Assembly: GCF_003573695.1 (NCBI RefSeq)
Contig: NC_039359.1
Span: 154,062,210 to 154,126,209 of the forward strand
Source of the DNA: Papaver somniferum
Taxonomy: Eukaryota; Streptophyta; Magnoliopsida; Ranunculales; Papaveraceae
Reading direction: 5' to 3'
DNA: 64,000 nucleotides
In this document: positions 45,097-55,572 of the stretch, piece after piece
Position numbering within the stretch: the first letter of the stretch is position 1
Layout of the letters: each line of letters opens with the position of its first letter
The notes under the pieces: model-generated
Databases searched by the model: none
What the model was told of the DNA's origin: nothing
What the model saw: the letters and a program-made list of their open reading frames with translations, nothing else
Made by a program: the position numbers and the translations under genes

Positions 45097-45560
45097 TTAT
45101 TTATTTATTGATGGTGACAGAAGTGTTTGTGTTTTTATGCATCTCGCAGTTGGATATGTCATCATGCTTGAGATGAAAGCAAAAGAGTCTGCGAGTCTAT
45201 TATCCTTTCTTGAAATGTGCCTCCATTTTATCTTTGGTATTTTCGCTGATAATTCTTCAACCAGCTTCTTGTATTTCTTCAAGGATGGTTCATTTGTAGT
45301 ATACTCTCCTTTTATTTGGGGAATAACTAGCTCCGAATCACTAGTGATCCTGGCATTTTCTAGTTTCATTTCTATTGCGAATTTTAAGGCATGTATCATA
45401 ACTTCATATTCTGTTTCATTATTAGTGGATGCAAATTCCAATCTGAATGAAAAAGCCATCTTTATTCCTTCTGGCGAAATTAAAACAATTCCAACTCCAT
45501 TTCCTTCTCCATTTGATGATCCATCTACCAATATTTCCCATCTATTTTGTTCTGTTAATA
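45097..45560 (-). pseudogene. Pol-type element: second RNase H
   Basis: DGSSNGEGNGVGIVLISPEG, ASTNNETEYEVMIHALKFAI, SDSELVIPQIKGEYTTNEPS and IKWRHISRKDNRLADSFAFI form an uninterrupted domain from about 45560 to the TAA at 45097. It ends SPSINK plus stop, as in the other pol-type copy. Just upstream (about 45560-45570) a stop after EEEHGDS separates it from the first RNase H. Confidence 0.8.
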
Positions 45561-45564
45561 AATC

Positions 45565-47007
45565 TTATGAATCTCCATGTTCTTCTTCTACATCCATCAT
45601 TTCTTCTACTACTTCATCTTCTTTTAAAGGAAATTCTGCCAAGATATCCGCAACAACTTTTGATTTTGGTGAAGACAAAATTTCATATTTAATATCAAAG
45701 TGGCCTACTTGTGCATTCCATCTCTCCACCCTTCCTGATCTTTTAGAATTCTTCATCAGTGATTCAATTGGTACTTTTGTTAATACCTTTATCTTGTGTG
45801 CTTGAAAGTATATGCGGAGCTTAAATGATGCATAAACTAATGCTAATATTAACTTTTCAATCTTTGAGTAATTCTTCTCAGCAGTATTAAAAGTTTTGCT
45901 AATGTAATAAATGGGTTTCTCCACTCATGCGTCTACTCGCAATAACACAACACTTAACGCATGCGACGTTGTCGCAAGGTAAATTATAATTCTTCTCCTT
46001 GTTCTGCCTTTTGTAAAATAGTTGTATTCAAAAGATGTTCTTTGATTCCTTGAAAATCCTTTTCACATTCATCACTCCATTTAAATTTTGCACCCTTCTT
46101 GAGTATATCGAAAAAAATATTTGCATTTGTCTGATGATCGCGAAATGAATCTCCCCAGCGAAGATAGAAGCCCATTCAATTTCTGTACATCTTTTATTGT
46201 TGCTGGTATTGGCATGTCACGAACTGCTTGCACTTTTTCTGGATCAACCTGTATTCCTTCCTTTGATACAATGTAGCCTAAAAATTTTCCCGATGCAACT
46301 CCAATAGTACACTTCTCAGGATTCAATTTAATGTTATACTTCCGCATTTGTTCAAAAATCTCCCTCAAGTCTTGCACATGGTCTTTAGCTTCTTTACTCT
46401 TTACTAACATGTCGTCCACGTACACTTCTAATGTTTTATGTATCCATTTTTAGAACACCTTCTCTACCATTCTTTGATATGTTGCTCCCGCATTTCGCAA
46501 ACCAAATGGCATTTTCGTGTAACAATATAAACCTCTAGGGGCAAAGAAAGCAGTATGTTCTTGATCTTCTTCAGCGAGAGGGATTTGGTTATACCCTTTG
46601 TACCCTTCTAAAGATGATACCCTATCATTTCCCGCTGCGGATTCCACCATTTGAGGAATATCTGGTAATGTAAAACTATCTTTCGGGCAAGCTCTGTTTA
46701 AATCAGTGAAATCTATGAAAATCCTGATTCCCTTGTTTTTTTTTGGGACAATTACCATATTCGTTATCCATTCTGGGTATTTAGCTTCTCTTATAATTCA
46801 TGCCTCAAACATTTTCTGTAATTCTTCTTCTATTTGGGAATGGTAAGTTGTTGCAATTTTTCTTATTCTCTGTTTAAATGGTCTCACATTTTTGTTAATC
46901 TCCAATTTGTGGCATGGAATTTATGGATCTATTCCTGGTATCTCATCCATGTTTCCTGCGAAAATATCTTTATATTCTCGCAACAAGTTAACAGTTCTTT
47001 CTTCTTC
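45565..47007 (-). pseudogene. Pol-type element: reverse transcriptase and first RNase H (disrupted)
   Basis: RT motifs on the minus strand: VIVPKKNKGIRIFIDFTDLN, PQMVESAAGNDRVSSLEGYK, MPFGLRNAGATYQRMVEKVF, MYVDDMLVKSKEAKDHVQ (active-site YVDD) and KCTIGVASGKFLGYIVSKEG. RNase H: KPIYYISKTFNTAEKNYSKI and FKLRIYFQAHKIKVL. Stops and shifts occur at 47008 (after TKMDI), near 46800, at 46450 and near 46080-45930. The frame joins the protease ORF at 47008 apart from the stop. Confidence 0.9.
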
Positions 47008-47964
47008 TTATATATCCATTTTGGTTCCAATTCTTAACATTAGAGGCTCCTCTACAGTCCCAACATTTACTTCTTTTGTTGGTTCTGCGGCAGTATAACT
47101 GGGTTTAGGTTCTCCCAATGGTGTTGGTTCTTTTATTGCTTTTATGGGTCTTTCCCTTTCTTCCGAAATTTCGCTGGGTATTCCTTTGCCTTCTTTTGCC
47201 CTTATCATATATACTCTAAATTCTTCTTCCTTCTTTGCTTCTTTTGTCAATTTTCTGCGAAATTGTTTCTTTTTTGCTTGTTCTTCATAATGTTTTACTT
47301 CAATTTGATGACATAATTTCGCATTGTCAACATCTCCTCTGATTTCACCTATTCCATTTGGAGTGGGGAATTTAATACATTGATGCAACGTTGATACCGC
47401 AACTTTTATCGCATGTATCCATGATCTTCCTAATAACATATTATATGGAGATTCCATATCCACCACACACAATATTACATGTGTTTCGATTTCTCCAAGT
47501 GGAATTCGTACCACTATTTCTCCTTTAGGTTTTGTTGTGGATTTTCCAAAGCCGTGAACAAAATATGTTGATCTGGACATTTCTTCGTCTTTAAATCCCA
47601 TTCCCCGGAATGCATGATAAAATATTATATCAACTGAACTTCCTGTATCGATTAAAGTTCTTTTCAACATCCATTCTCCTGTGGATTTTATTGTTGTCTC
47701 CTTCTCTTTTCGTGTAATAGGCACTGTTATGACCAACGGAGATGTATGGTTCAAATTTTCTTTTGGTATTTCTTCCGCCACGAATGCAATTTTTTGCTTT
47801 TCCCAATCTTTCAAGGGTGATTTTTTTTCTACCGCCATAACTTTCTTTCCTTTAAAATTTCGTTTATGTATTCTTCCTTTGATGTTTTCATGGAATTTAT
47901 TAATCAAGCTTTTTGTTATCATATTACACTCCAATATTTTTCTATTTTCATTAATTCTACTCAT
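47008..47964 (-). CDS. Pol-type polyprotein, N-terminus and aspartic protease (open copy)
   Basis: 318 residues from ATG at 47964 (MSRINENRKILECNMITKS), 108 bases after the LTR. The start is supported by the other copy, whose ATG at 11351 is in the equivalent place. Residues 1-65 match the linker between Gag and protease of the gag-type element. Protease follows: LIDTGSSVDIIFYHAFRGMG (catalytic Asp), VVDMESPYNMLLGRSWIHAI and TLHQCIKFPTPNGIGEIRGD. Then a Lys/Glu-rich spacer and TVEEPLMLRIGTKMDI lead into RT, where a TAA ends the frame. With no Gag upstream, this product could not assemble a particle by itself. That is my reading of the structure. Confidence 0.85.
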   Translation of the reverse strand: MSRINENRKILECNMITKSLINKFHENIKGRIHKRNFKGKKVMAVEKKSPLKDWEKQKIAFVAEEIPKENLNHTSPLVITVPITRKEKETTIKSTGEWMLKRTLIDTGSSVDIIFYHAFRGMGFKDEEMSRSTYFVHGFGKSTTKPKGEIVVRIPLGEIETHVILCVVDMESPYNMLLGRSWIHAIKVAVSTLHQCIKFPTPNGIGEIRGDVDNAKLCHQIEVKHYEEQAKKKQFRRKLTKEAKKEEEFRVYMIRAKEGKGIPSEISEERERPIKAIKEPTPLGEPKPSYTAAEPTKEVNVGTVEEPLMLRIGTKMDI

Positions 47965-48052
47965 CTTTCTTCTAACTGATTCACTGATTTATTTAATCAC
48001 TTTCTTGATTTGAATATTCTCAATCAACAATCTTCAACTTTCGATCTTCAAT

Positions 48053-48069
48053 CCCTGTTTCTAGCGCCA
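48053..48069 (-). other. Primer binding site of the nested pol-type element
   Basis: TGGCGCTAGAAACAGGG on the minus strand, next to the LTR at 48073. Identical to the sites at 11296 and 12725. Confidence 0.75.
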
Positions 48070-48072
48070 TTA

Positions 48073-48529
48073 TGTAGTTGCAGGAAATCCTACACTACAC
48101 CCTTCATATGATTTCATTGTTGATCGGCTCATTTTTAGGTTTACACTCTCAATTTTATTGATTAAATTTTGAATGTTCTTACAAGAAAGATAAAGAAGTC
48201 AAGAATGATCTCTGCTCTGAACTTTCTCTCTCCTATTTACTTGTTTCTTACTCAAAAAAGATCTCTCTCTCCTTTACAACTCGAATGACTATTTATACGG
48301 AAATGTATAGTGGATGACAGCTAATCTGTCCTTTATTTTAGGATATGGTTTGCAACATTCTCGCAACCTTACAAATGTTAATTTCGCAAGCTCTCTAATT
48401 TTCGCAGGACTATCACATCTTTCTCATGATCATTGTTGACGTCGTTTCTGAAATTATTCTGCGACGCTATTGTGCTGTACCATTGATAACTTCGCTGAGA
48501 CATAATTGTTGCGAGATTCTGATCCTACA
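48073..48529 (-). repeat. Gypsy LTR G (5' LTR of the nested pol-type element)
   Basis: 457 bp, plus-strand TGTAGTTGCAGG to TGATCCTACA. More diverged from LTRs E and F than these are from LTRs A to D, so this pol-type copy belongs to an older or separate branch. Confidence 0.9.
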
Positions 48530-49323
48530 ACCTAACCGCAAGAATACCGAGCTCTGCAAAAGTGAAAACCAAATTCGTTCTCGTCTCCTTATAAATAATG
48601 AGGATGAATTCGCTTGGGCTGCGAAAATATTAGACGATGCCAGAAAAGATTTAGGTGTAAATGTTAGTCTCCAAGTTGAGCATACATCCTTGATTAGAGA
48701 TATGATTTCTGACAGAGAAGGTTATTAACTGTTCTACTTCACTAATCTTTTGTTTCTTATGAATTTTCATCAAGTTATTAATTGATTGCCTTTTGCTCGC
48801 AGATTCTGAATGTAGATATCACGAAAGAATTGAGGAACTTGAAGCTGAGAAAGAGGAACTCGCAAAGAATCTTTCTTCTCTCAACGACAAGTATTCTAGA
48901 TTAAAGAATCAAATCAAGATCACTGTTGCGAACTTTAAGAACAACGTTCTGCATTTTCACAATCAAACTATTCAAATGGTTTGTGATGACCATAGTATTC
49001 CTCACTCTGATTATCCTTGTCTCTTGGAGGAGATCCCAAAGAACATTCCTAGTCTGACTATCTCTGATAGCGAAGCTGATGATGAAGAATCTGATGGTGA
49101 TGAAGGTTCTGATGGTGATGAAGGTTCTGATGGAGATAAAAGTTCTGATGCAGACGAAGAAGGGAACAAATCTGATGAAGATGATGAAGGATCAACTAAG
49201 AATTATTCTTTGTTTCTTTCTTTGATCTTCTGTAATGCTTGTACATTTATTCCTTCTTTCTGTATATTTGCGAATTCTTTTGGTTCCCCATATTCCTTAA
49301 TATATGAGTTTCTTTCATTTTGA
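48530..49323 (+). pseudogene. Antisense gene of the gag-type element, last part
   Basis: It resumes the gene interrupted at 39169, repeating CTAACCGCAAGAA. An exon runs to a possible donor near 48720 (SDREG then TTATTAAC), with coiled coil (ENQIRSRLLINNEDEFAWAA). The next exon begins after TTTTGCTCGCAG at about 48802 (DSECRYHERIEELEAEKEEL) and runs through FHNQTIQMVCDDHSIPHSDY to an acidic tail with repeats of GSDGDE and a stop at 49321. This C-terminal part is missing from the copy at 16926. The whole gene would encode a long protein with transposon-like head, coiled-coil body and acidic tail. Confidence 0.65.
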
Positions 49324-50640
49324 CCTGCATCAAAAAATTCTTCCTTGCAATACGGTTAATCAACATAATCATTAATTTTTGAATTTTTGCGTAAATCTAT
49401 CATTTGGATACAAATAACATTTTCTAATTTCATTCATTCCCATACTTGCCTCTGTTATTTGTATCCAAATGAGATATTTTGCAGATTTTTCTTATTTTGT
49501 GCCTCAACTTCGTAGTTGTTTATGTATAGTTTCGCAATCATATGCGAAGTGAATTTTGATTCTTTTCAAAAGTTCATTCCTGTGTGGTCTTATTTTGCCT
49601 TCCTAGTTAAAGGTCTTATTATGCCACCTCTTGTCATTGCGACAAAATCGCAGGACATCCTTTCACTTTCATGCAAAAACCCATTGATCTTGCCTTAACT
49701 TTTTCTTTTGTTTTATGGACTCTTCAGGAATGTTGCGAAAATATGACAGGCCTAAATATTCTTGCGAAAATAAAGCCCCATGACATTGTTGTCTTGCGAC
49801 GAAATCGCAGGACGTCTTCGCACTTTCATGCGAAAACCCATTGATCTCGTCTTATCTTTTTCTTTTGTATTATTGCCTCTTCAGGATTGTCGCACAAATA
49901 TGACAAGCCTTAATACCTTTGCGAGTAAAAAGCCTCATGACATTTGCGTCTTAAGACACTTATCAGCTCCCTAATGGAGGGTTCCTCCCTTATCTTCCCC
50001 CTGGTTGCCCCTTCAAGGAGGCGTACCTCTACCATACAAGGTTGGATCCTCCCATCCGGTCTTAACAACAACCAGTTATTTTCGTAGCCTCTTATCCCTT
50101 TTACCTATAGGGCTTATGGTTACGATACTTCACCCTAAGTGGGGTTTTCTTCGGGCCGAGTGAAGTATAAGCCAAGACTTGTCAAGAATGTCAAGGTACG
50201 GTCCAGACGCCCCTGGCACTCTTGACTCAACCGCGTACCTCGGTGCCTTGGTCAGATTCTGCACTCCTTGGGAGAGTCCTTATTACCTTAGTCGCCCAAC
50301 CTAAGTCATATGCTTAAGCTGAGAATCCAAGGTGCCTCTCCCGGATGGGCTTTATTGACCCCAAATCTCCATGACTCAGGTTCCGGTGGCGGTGTAGCCT
50401 TTCCCTGAGCCATGCAACAGGTACCCCCTTATATAACGTACTTTAGGTCTTACATTTGCCTCTTGCGAAATTGTATTCGCGAACTAGGGTGTACGCCATA
50501 AAGGTTCGCCCCTTTCTCTTTTGTCATTGTTCTCTGATTGTCTTTTGTATAATTCATTATCTCTACGAGATTCTCGCATATCATCATATCGTATTTTCAT
50601 TTCGCAATCTCAATTTTGTCATTCAATAAAATGTATTTTT
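49324..50640 (-). other. Conserved non-coding block of the gag-type element
   Basis: It contains the 157-bp tandem duplication (about 49630-49940), the GC-richer block 49960-50420 and its flank to 50640, in the same order as 42409-43799. It is the most complete version of the block in a gag-type element and shows what was deleted at 16926. No conserved frame. Confidence 0.7.
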
Positions 50641-50796
50641 GAGAATTTTATTTGTTGCGAGAGTGTCTCAACAAATCAATCAATCATTCATACATTTCAT
50701 ATTTTTATTACCTTTGCCATTCTCTGCTTCTTTGTTATTTTCTGCTACTGCTTCCTTGGTAGTGGTATGTTCAGCATTTTTTATTCTGTGCTAGCA

Positions 50797-51480
50797 TTAG
50801 TTTTGCAACATTTTTTCTTCATTTCGTTCGATTGCATCCACCATCAATCTCTCACTTTTTTGTGTCTCTTTGATTTTGTATCGCCAACTTTCCTTCTTGT
50901 TTGCTCTTCCTTCGCAGGATTCTACCTCAGTTTCATAACACTTCTTTCCTTCAACCCAATCTCCTTTTATGATTCTTATACCGCTGGGGTGAGGGAATTT
51001 GATGCACTGGTGGAAAGTTGAAGCTACACCTAGAATCCCATGTATCCAAGGTCGACCAATTAATGCATTGTAGGGTGATTCTACGTCAACGACACATAAC
51101 AGGATTTCAGAAGATATTCCCTTCAATGGAATTCGCATAGTAACCTCCCCTTTAGGCTTGTTGGAAGCACCATTAAAACCATATATCTTATATGTTGATG
51201 GTATAAGATCATCATCTCTTCCTACCATAGTTTTATAAGTATGATAAAATAAGATATTCAACTTCATCATCCTCATCCTCATCTTCTTTCGGTTTTGGAT
51301 TAATTTCTCATTTTACCACTAATGGATTGTCATGTACCTCTCCACCTTCGGGGACTTATTTTACGGTAAAAGAAATAGTTTGTTTCTGCCATTCCTCTAG
51401 TGGCGAAATTTTTGCAATGTTCATAATTTCTCTTCCATCATTGTCTCTTGCGAACATTCTAATCAAAACATTATCATGAA
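50797..51480 (-). pseudogene. Protease of the gag-type element, active site deleted
   Basis: On the minus strand the linker (EEW, then acidic PKEDEDE) leads directly into ILFYHTYKTMVGRDDDLIPS, so the segment with the catalytic DTGSS, present at 15571-15585 in the other copy, has been lost. The rest is kept: CVVDVESPYNALIGRPWIHG and FHQCIKFPHPSGIRIIKGDW. The frame ends soon after (EEKMLQN stop) and no RT follows, as in the sister copy. Confidence 0.8.
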
Positions 51481-52895
51481 AATCTTAAATTGTCTTGTAT
51501 GAATGTACGATAGAGTGACAGGATAGATTCTTTGCTTTTGCACCAACTTCTATGAAGAATGTTTCTTTCTTTTTCACCGTGTTTACTCTTTGATGCTCTG
51601 GTGGTGGCAGTGGCAATGGTTGAGATTGTGGGTGCGCTACCAAAAAGTGGTTTAGTTTTCCTTGATCTATCATTCTCAGAATAATTCTTTTTATATTTCT
51701 GCAATCATTTGTAGTATGTCCATGAAAATGATGATAAGAACAGAATTCATGACTTCTGTGATTTGGAGGTGGTTCCGTTCCCATGTTCCATGGTGTTGGT
51801 ATATTCTCCATCAAAATTATAGCTTCCCATATTTTCTCCACACTTGCATTTAGAGGTGGCATCTTGATTTCTTCTCATACTACCTTGTGACCTCCTTGTC
51901 CTCTATTATAGTTTTGTCTTTGACCTCCATAAGTTTCTTGCGGCTGATCGAGTATTTGAATCTTGTTATTTACACCACGATTATAGAAATTTCTTTCTCT
52001 TTCATACTCCTCTTGATCTCGGCTTCCCATAGCCACCATTTTCTGTTGATTGTTGCCCGTCACCTTTTCTTGCTCGCCACTGTGTTTATTAGTTTGGGTA
52101 ATAAGCTTGCATCGCTGTTTGTGAACTGGTGTTCGCAATCGGGTATGATTCCATTTCATTTTGCCTTTCCTCTAGAGCAATATATTCTTCCTGAAGTTCT
52201 CGCAATTCAGTCATTGTGATCGTATTCTTGACTCTGAAAATTTGGATATACAATAGATTGGTTGCAAACATAGCATTGATAAATGATAAGATAAGATATC
52301 TCTCATCCACACGGCCAGCCATTTCGCTACACATAGTCCTCCATCTTTTATTTAGGTTCTTCAAACTTTCGCCAATCCTTTGTTTTAATCCAAACACGTC
52401 TTCAATACCAGGTCGCAAAGAATTGTTACTTATATATGCCCCCAGGAATGTAGTCTGCAAATGATTGAAGGATGTTATTGTATTCTTTGGTACACCTTCG
52501 AACCATTTTAAAGCCTCCCCTGTTAAGCTGGATGCAAAATACTTGCATAATACGGCATCATGATTTTCCCATTGCAACATGAACCTTACGTAGGCTTTAA
52601 TGTGTTGAATTGCACAAGTTGTTCCATCAAAAATGCTGGTTAATGCGGGCAAATTGCATTTTGGAGGTATTCCTCCTAGTTGTACTTCCCTTGTAAATGG
52701 AGTTTTCGCAGCTTCTTCTATAGCTTCATCTAATTGTCTTCTGCCTACTTCTCCTCTATTGTTTAGCATTCCTATCATTTTTTCTAATTCTTTTAAGATT
52801 TGTTTATTTACACCTGAATTTTGATCCATTGGTCTTTTTAATTTCGCCTCCCTTCTTCTGTGTTCATGTCTTTCTTTTCTCGCGAAATTTTGCAT
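51481..52895 (-). pseudogene. Gag of the gag-type element (mostly open)
   Basis: The ATG at 52895 follows the TAA of the Arg/Glu-rich ORF directly (MQNFARKERHEHRRREAKL). A 268-residue frame includes LGGIPPKCNLPALTSIFDGT, AIQHIKAYVRFMLQWENHDA, SSLTGEALKWFEGVPKNTIT and CSEMAGRVDERYLILSFINA, the gag domain. A one-base loss near 52110 ends it at YYPN. The C-terminal part continues in other frames with an Arg/Gln-rich spacer (RGQGGHKV) and the knuckle CSYHHFHGHTTNDC near 51700. This copy shows the full Gag core that is shortened at 14121. Confidence 0.85.
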
Positions 52896-53981
52896 TTATT
52901 CTTCACCATCCTCATCACGTCTTCTTCTGTGATTCTCTTCCTCATCTCTATCTTGAATTCGCATATGATGATGTCTCTCATTTTCCCCTCCATGATTTTG
53001 TTCATTTCTTATCAATTCCATTCGCTGTCTTTCAGCCATCCTCTGTACTCTATCATGCTCTTCATTGATATTACCGTTATTCCGGTTTTGTGTTCGTCTT
53101 CTTTCTAGATTTTCGTGATTGTTATGGCGAATTGTTTCCTGAAGCTCTTGTTCTTCCATTTCCGCTCTCAATCTTTCACGTTCGCAAATTAAACGTGCTT
53201 GTTCAGCATAATGTCTTTCAATTTCTTCTTCAATCATTTGTTGATTTCTTTGAGCTTCTCTCTCATGTAAAATTCTCCTTCCTTCCTCTCGATTCCCTTC
53301 GCCATCTTGATTATTTCGTCCCTGACGTTGTCCATTCTCTTGATTTCTATCATTTTTCCTATCATCAAAAGTTTCATTTTGTGGAACGTAATGATCATCA
53401 ATCCTTTCTCTATCTTCGCGATGTTCTTCATTAGGATTTGATATTTATTCTCGAATATTATTTCCAGCATTAATTGTAGGTGAGTTTCGCCTCATCTCTC
53501 TTCTAGTCGATCTTGAATATGATTTTGTAGCACTTCTCGATCTTCTACTCTGTAGTCTCATATTTTCCATCCTCAATTCGTGATTTTGCCTTGTTAGATT
53601 TGCACGTTCTTCTGCCTCAGCTCTTCTTTCTTCATGAATTCTTCGTCTCAACATTTCTAACGCTCCAATTTCCTCATCTTCATGAATTATTCCTTCATCT
53701 TCTTCTTGATTTCTCTCTACCTGTCTATGGTTTCTGGTTTATTATTCTATTTCTTCTTCTATTTCTTCTGCTGAATTTGATTGCCAAGTGTGTATGCTCA
53801 CCCTATCATAATCTGTATTCCTTCCTTGTACTAGTGTTTGTTAAACTGGTGGTTGAATTTGATTTTCTCCATTATTTCTCATTCTAGTAGATTCTCCCAT
53901 TTCACTTCTTTCCCTTCCAGCAAGTCTCTTGCTTCTTCTAACAGTAGTTGGTTGTTCTGATGTATTTCTTCTTCTAGCCAT
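52896..53981 (-). pseudogene. Arg/Glu-rich ORF upstream of gag, second copy (disrupted)
   Basis: From ATG at 53981 (MARRRNTSEQPTTVRRSKRL). It matches the ORF at 12858-13937 along its length (MRLQSRRSRSATKSYSRSTR, LICERERLRAEMEEQELQET). Interrupted by TAA near 53841, further stops and a shift near 53740, and TAA near 53450. It ends RRRRDEDGEE with TAA followed at once by the gag ATG, exactly as in the first copy. Confidence 0.75.
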
Positions 53982-54103
53982 TTCTTCAATATTAATGAAT
54001 TGCAAGAGATTATGTAAAATTCTTAACCAATTACTCCAACTCTTCACAAATCTCAATATTAATCTTCAATTTTTTCTAGAATAATCTTCAATCTTCAATC
54101 TCT

Positions 54104-54120
54104 CACTGTTTCTAGCGCCA
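54104..54120 (-). other. Primer binding site of the gag-type element, second copy
   Basis: TGGCGCTAGAAACAGTG on the minus strand. It differs from the other three sites at one base near its end. Confidence 0.65.
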
Positions 54121-54123
54121 TTA

Positions 54124-54594
54124 TGTAGTTGCAGGAAATCCTACACTACACCCTCACAAGATTTAATTAACATTCAACTCATTTTTGGATTAACAATCTT
54201 AATTTTATTGATGAATCTTTGAACAATCTTACAAGAAAAGATAAAGGACTCAAGAATAATCACTGCTCTAGATTTTCTCTCTCCTATTTACTTGCTTCTC
54301 ACTCATAGAAAGATCTCTCTCCTTTCATTTACAACTGAACGGCTATTTATAGAGAATTACATAGTGGACGACAGCTAATATGTCCTTTATTTTAGGATAT
54401 GGCTTGCGACATTCTCGCAACCTTACAAATGTTAATCTCGCAAACTCCCTAATTTTCGCAGGACCATCACATTTTTCTCATGATTTAGCTGACGTCGTTT
54501 ATTATTTCGTTTCTGAAGTTGTTCTGCGACACTGCTGTGTTGTGTTGTTAATAATTTCGCTGAGGCATTATTGCTGTGATATTCTGATCCTACA
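54124..54594 (-). repeat. Gypsy LTR F (5' LTR of the gag-type element)
   Basis: 471 bp, plus-strand TGTAGTTGCAGG to TGATCCTACA, followed by the target duplication AGATT. Very similar to LTR E. Confidence 0.9.
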
Positions 54595-54599
54595 AGATT

Positions 54600-55572
54600 T
54601 GTTCAATTGCTATGAGATCTTATGTAACTACACAAGACACAATTAAAACAAAGATGATTCGATTCGATTGAATCGGCTCATGAACTTTATAGTCACGGTT
54701 TGCATAAATCATTCCTTAGTAATTTAAGTTTCATGTTCAGAGAACATCTTTAGATCATAACCTCTTAAGCTCACAAACAAGTTCGCGGACTTAAGACAAC
54801 CGGTGGAGTTTTCCAAACTCAGCAGAAAATCTTGGCAAAGAGACTTTCGTCAGTTCGTGGACTAGGTTCGCGGACTGAGTTCGCGGACTTACACGCAAAC
54901 GAGTTTTTGGAAAATCCCAGCAGAAATTCTCGGTACGAGAACTTCCGTCAGTTTGCGGACTTGGCAAAGCCAATTCCTCCGATTTCTCTCAATCAACAAA
55001 GTTCAAAAACTTCGGATTAAGGAATACATGGTTATGTAATCTAAACTCGCATTCCAATCATTGAGACATTCTCAGAGGACGTTATATAGCCATTATTCAC
55101 AGACCGTTTCATGTCAGAGCAATTCTCAAAGTAATTGAAACTTTTCATGACTTTCATCACTAGGTGAAGATAAACTTGATTAAATCTAACGTTTTACCAA
55201 CACATGATTTCGAGATATAGATAGGCGAGATATACTCGTCTCGAAATATAAAATGTGTATGATCCAGTCTATATAGCATACGACTTTTGTCTCATAAGAA
55301 GTAGGAGATAGAAGAGATAGACTTTTGAGTGATAGATAAGTTCAAGTCTCCACATACCTTTTTGTTGATGAAGTTCCACAGTTCCTTGAGTAGATCTTCG
55401 TCGTTGTATGATGAATCGCCATGATGTCCTTGAGCTTAAATACACTTTTCTATCCTAGTCCGAGACTTATCTATGTAGGCTAGAAATCAAGACTCATAGT
55501 TTTGATCACTAACATTGACAAACATGCTTGACATAGCAACGCATGCGAGGTCGACCGAGCTATGCTCTAACA
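54600..55572 (-). repeat. Copia 5' LTR, right part
   Basis: It continues the LTR interrupted at 36279, starting TGTTCAATTGC after the duplicated AGATT. It matches 6243-7226 and ends CTAACA (TGTTAG on the minus strand). Together with 34853-36279 the intact LTR would be about 2.4 kb. The flank is ATGTG. Confidence 0.9.

Larger units (their letters stand above)
39170..48529 (-). mobile_element. Nested Ty3/gypsy pol-type element without gag
   Basis: The 3' LTR is at 39170-39542 (lacking its first 84 bp) and the 5' LTR at 48073-48529. On the minus strand: primer site (48053-48069), protease ORF starting at 47964, RT, two RNase H domains, integrase to about 43800, a non-coding block, then a plus-strand (antisense) coiled-coil gene. 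The architecture matches the pol-type copy at 10824-24790: no gag, with the start in the gag-protease linker. The junctions are odd. The flank CTAACCGCAAGAA occurs on both sides (39157-39169 and 48532-48544), longer than a normal 5-bp duplication, and the left LTR is cut. Confidence 0.85.
36280..54594 (-). mobile_element. Ty3/gypsy gag-type element inserted in the copia 5' LTR; host of a nested pol-type element
   Basis: The 3' LTR (minus orientation) is at 36280-36750 and the 5' LTR at 54124-54594. The target duplication is AGAGT (36275-36279) and AGATT (54595-54599), one mismatch. Internal order on the minus strand: primer site, Arg/Glu-rich ORF, gag, zinc knuckle, protease, non-coding block, then the antisense gene split in two by the nested element. 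RT and integrase of this element are absent, exactly as in the gag-type copy at 12256-19949. Removing the insert restores the copia LTR sequence (AGAGTTGTTCAATTG). Confidence 0.9.
4942..55572 (-). mobile_element. Outer frame of a long-LTR Ty1/copia element, expanded by nested insertions
   Basis: Components on the minus strand, right to left: 5' LTR (54600-55572 and 34853-36279, split by a gypsy insertion), a primer site complementary to initiator tRNA-Met (TGGTATCAGAGC, minus strand near 34839-34850), a short leader ORF, a gap filled by other insertions, decayed pol (8070-10823), the polypurine tract complement at 7227-7238 (ATCTCCCCCTTT), and the 3' LTR (4942-7226). The LTRs agree along most of their length. 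The left edge of the 3' LTR is truncated by about 125 bp relative to the 5' copy, so no target duplication can be checked. It is inference that 7227-10823 and 34248-34850 belong to the same insertion. Gag is missing between them. Confidence 0.65.
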
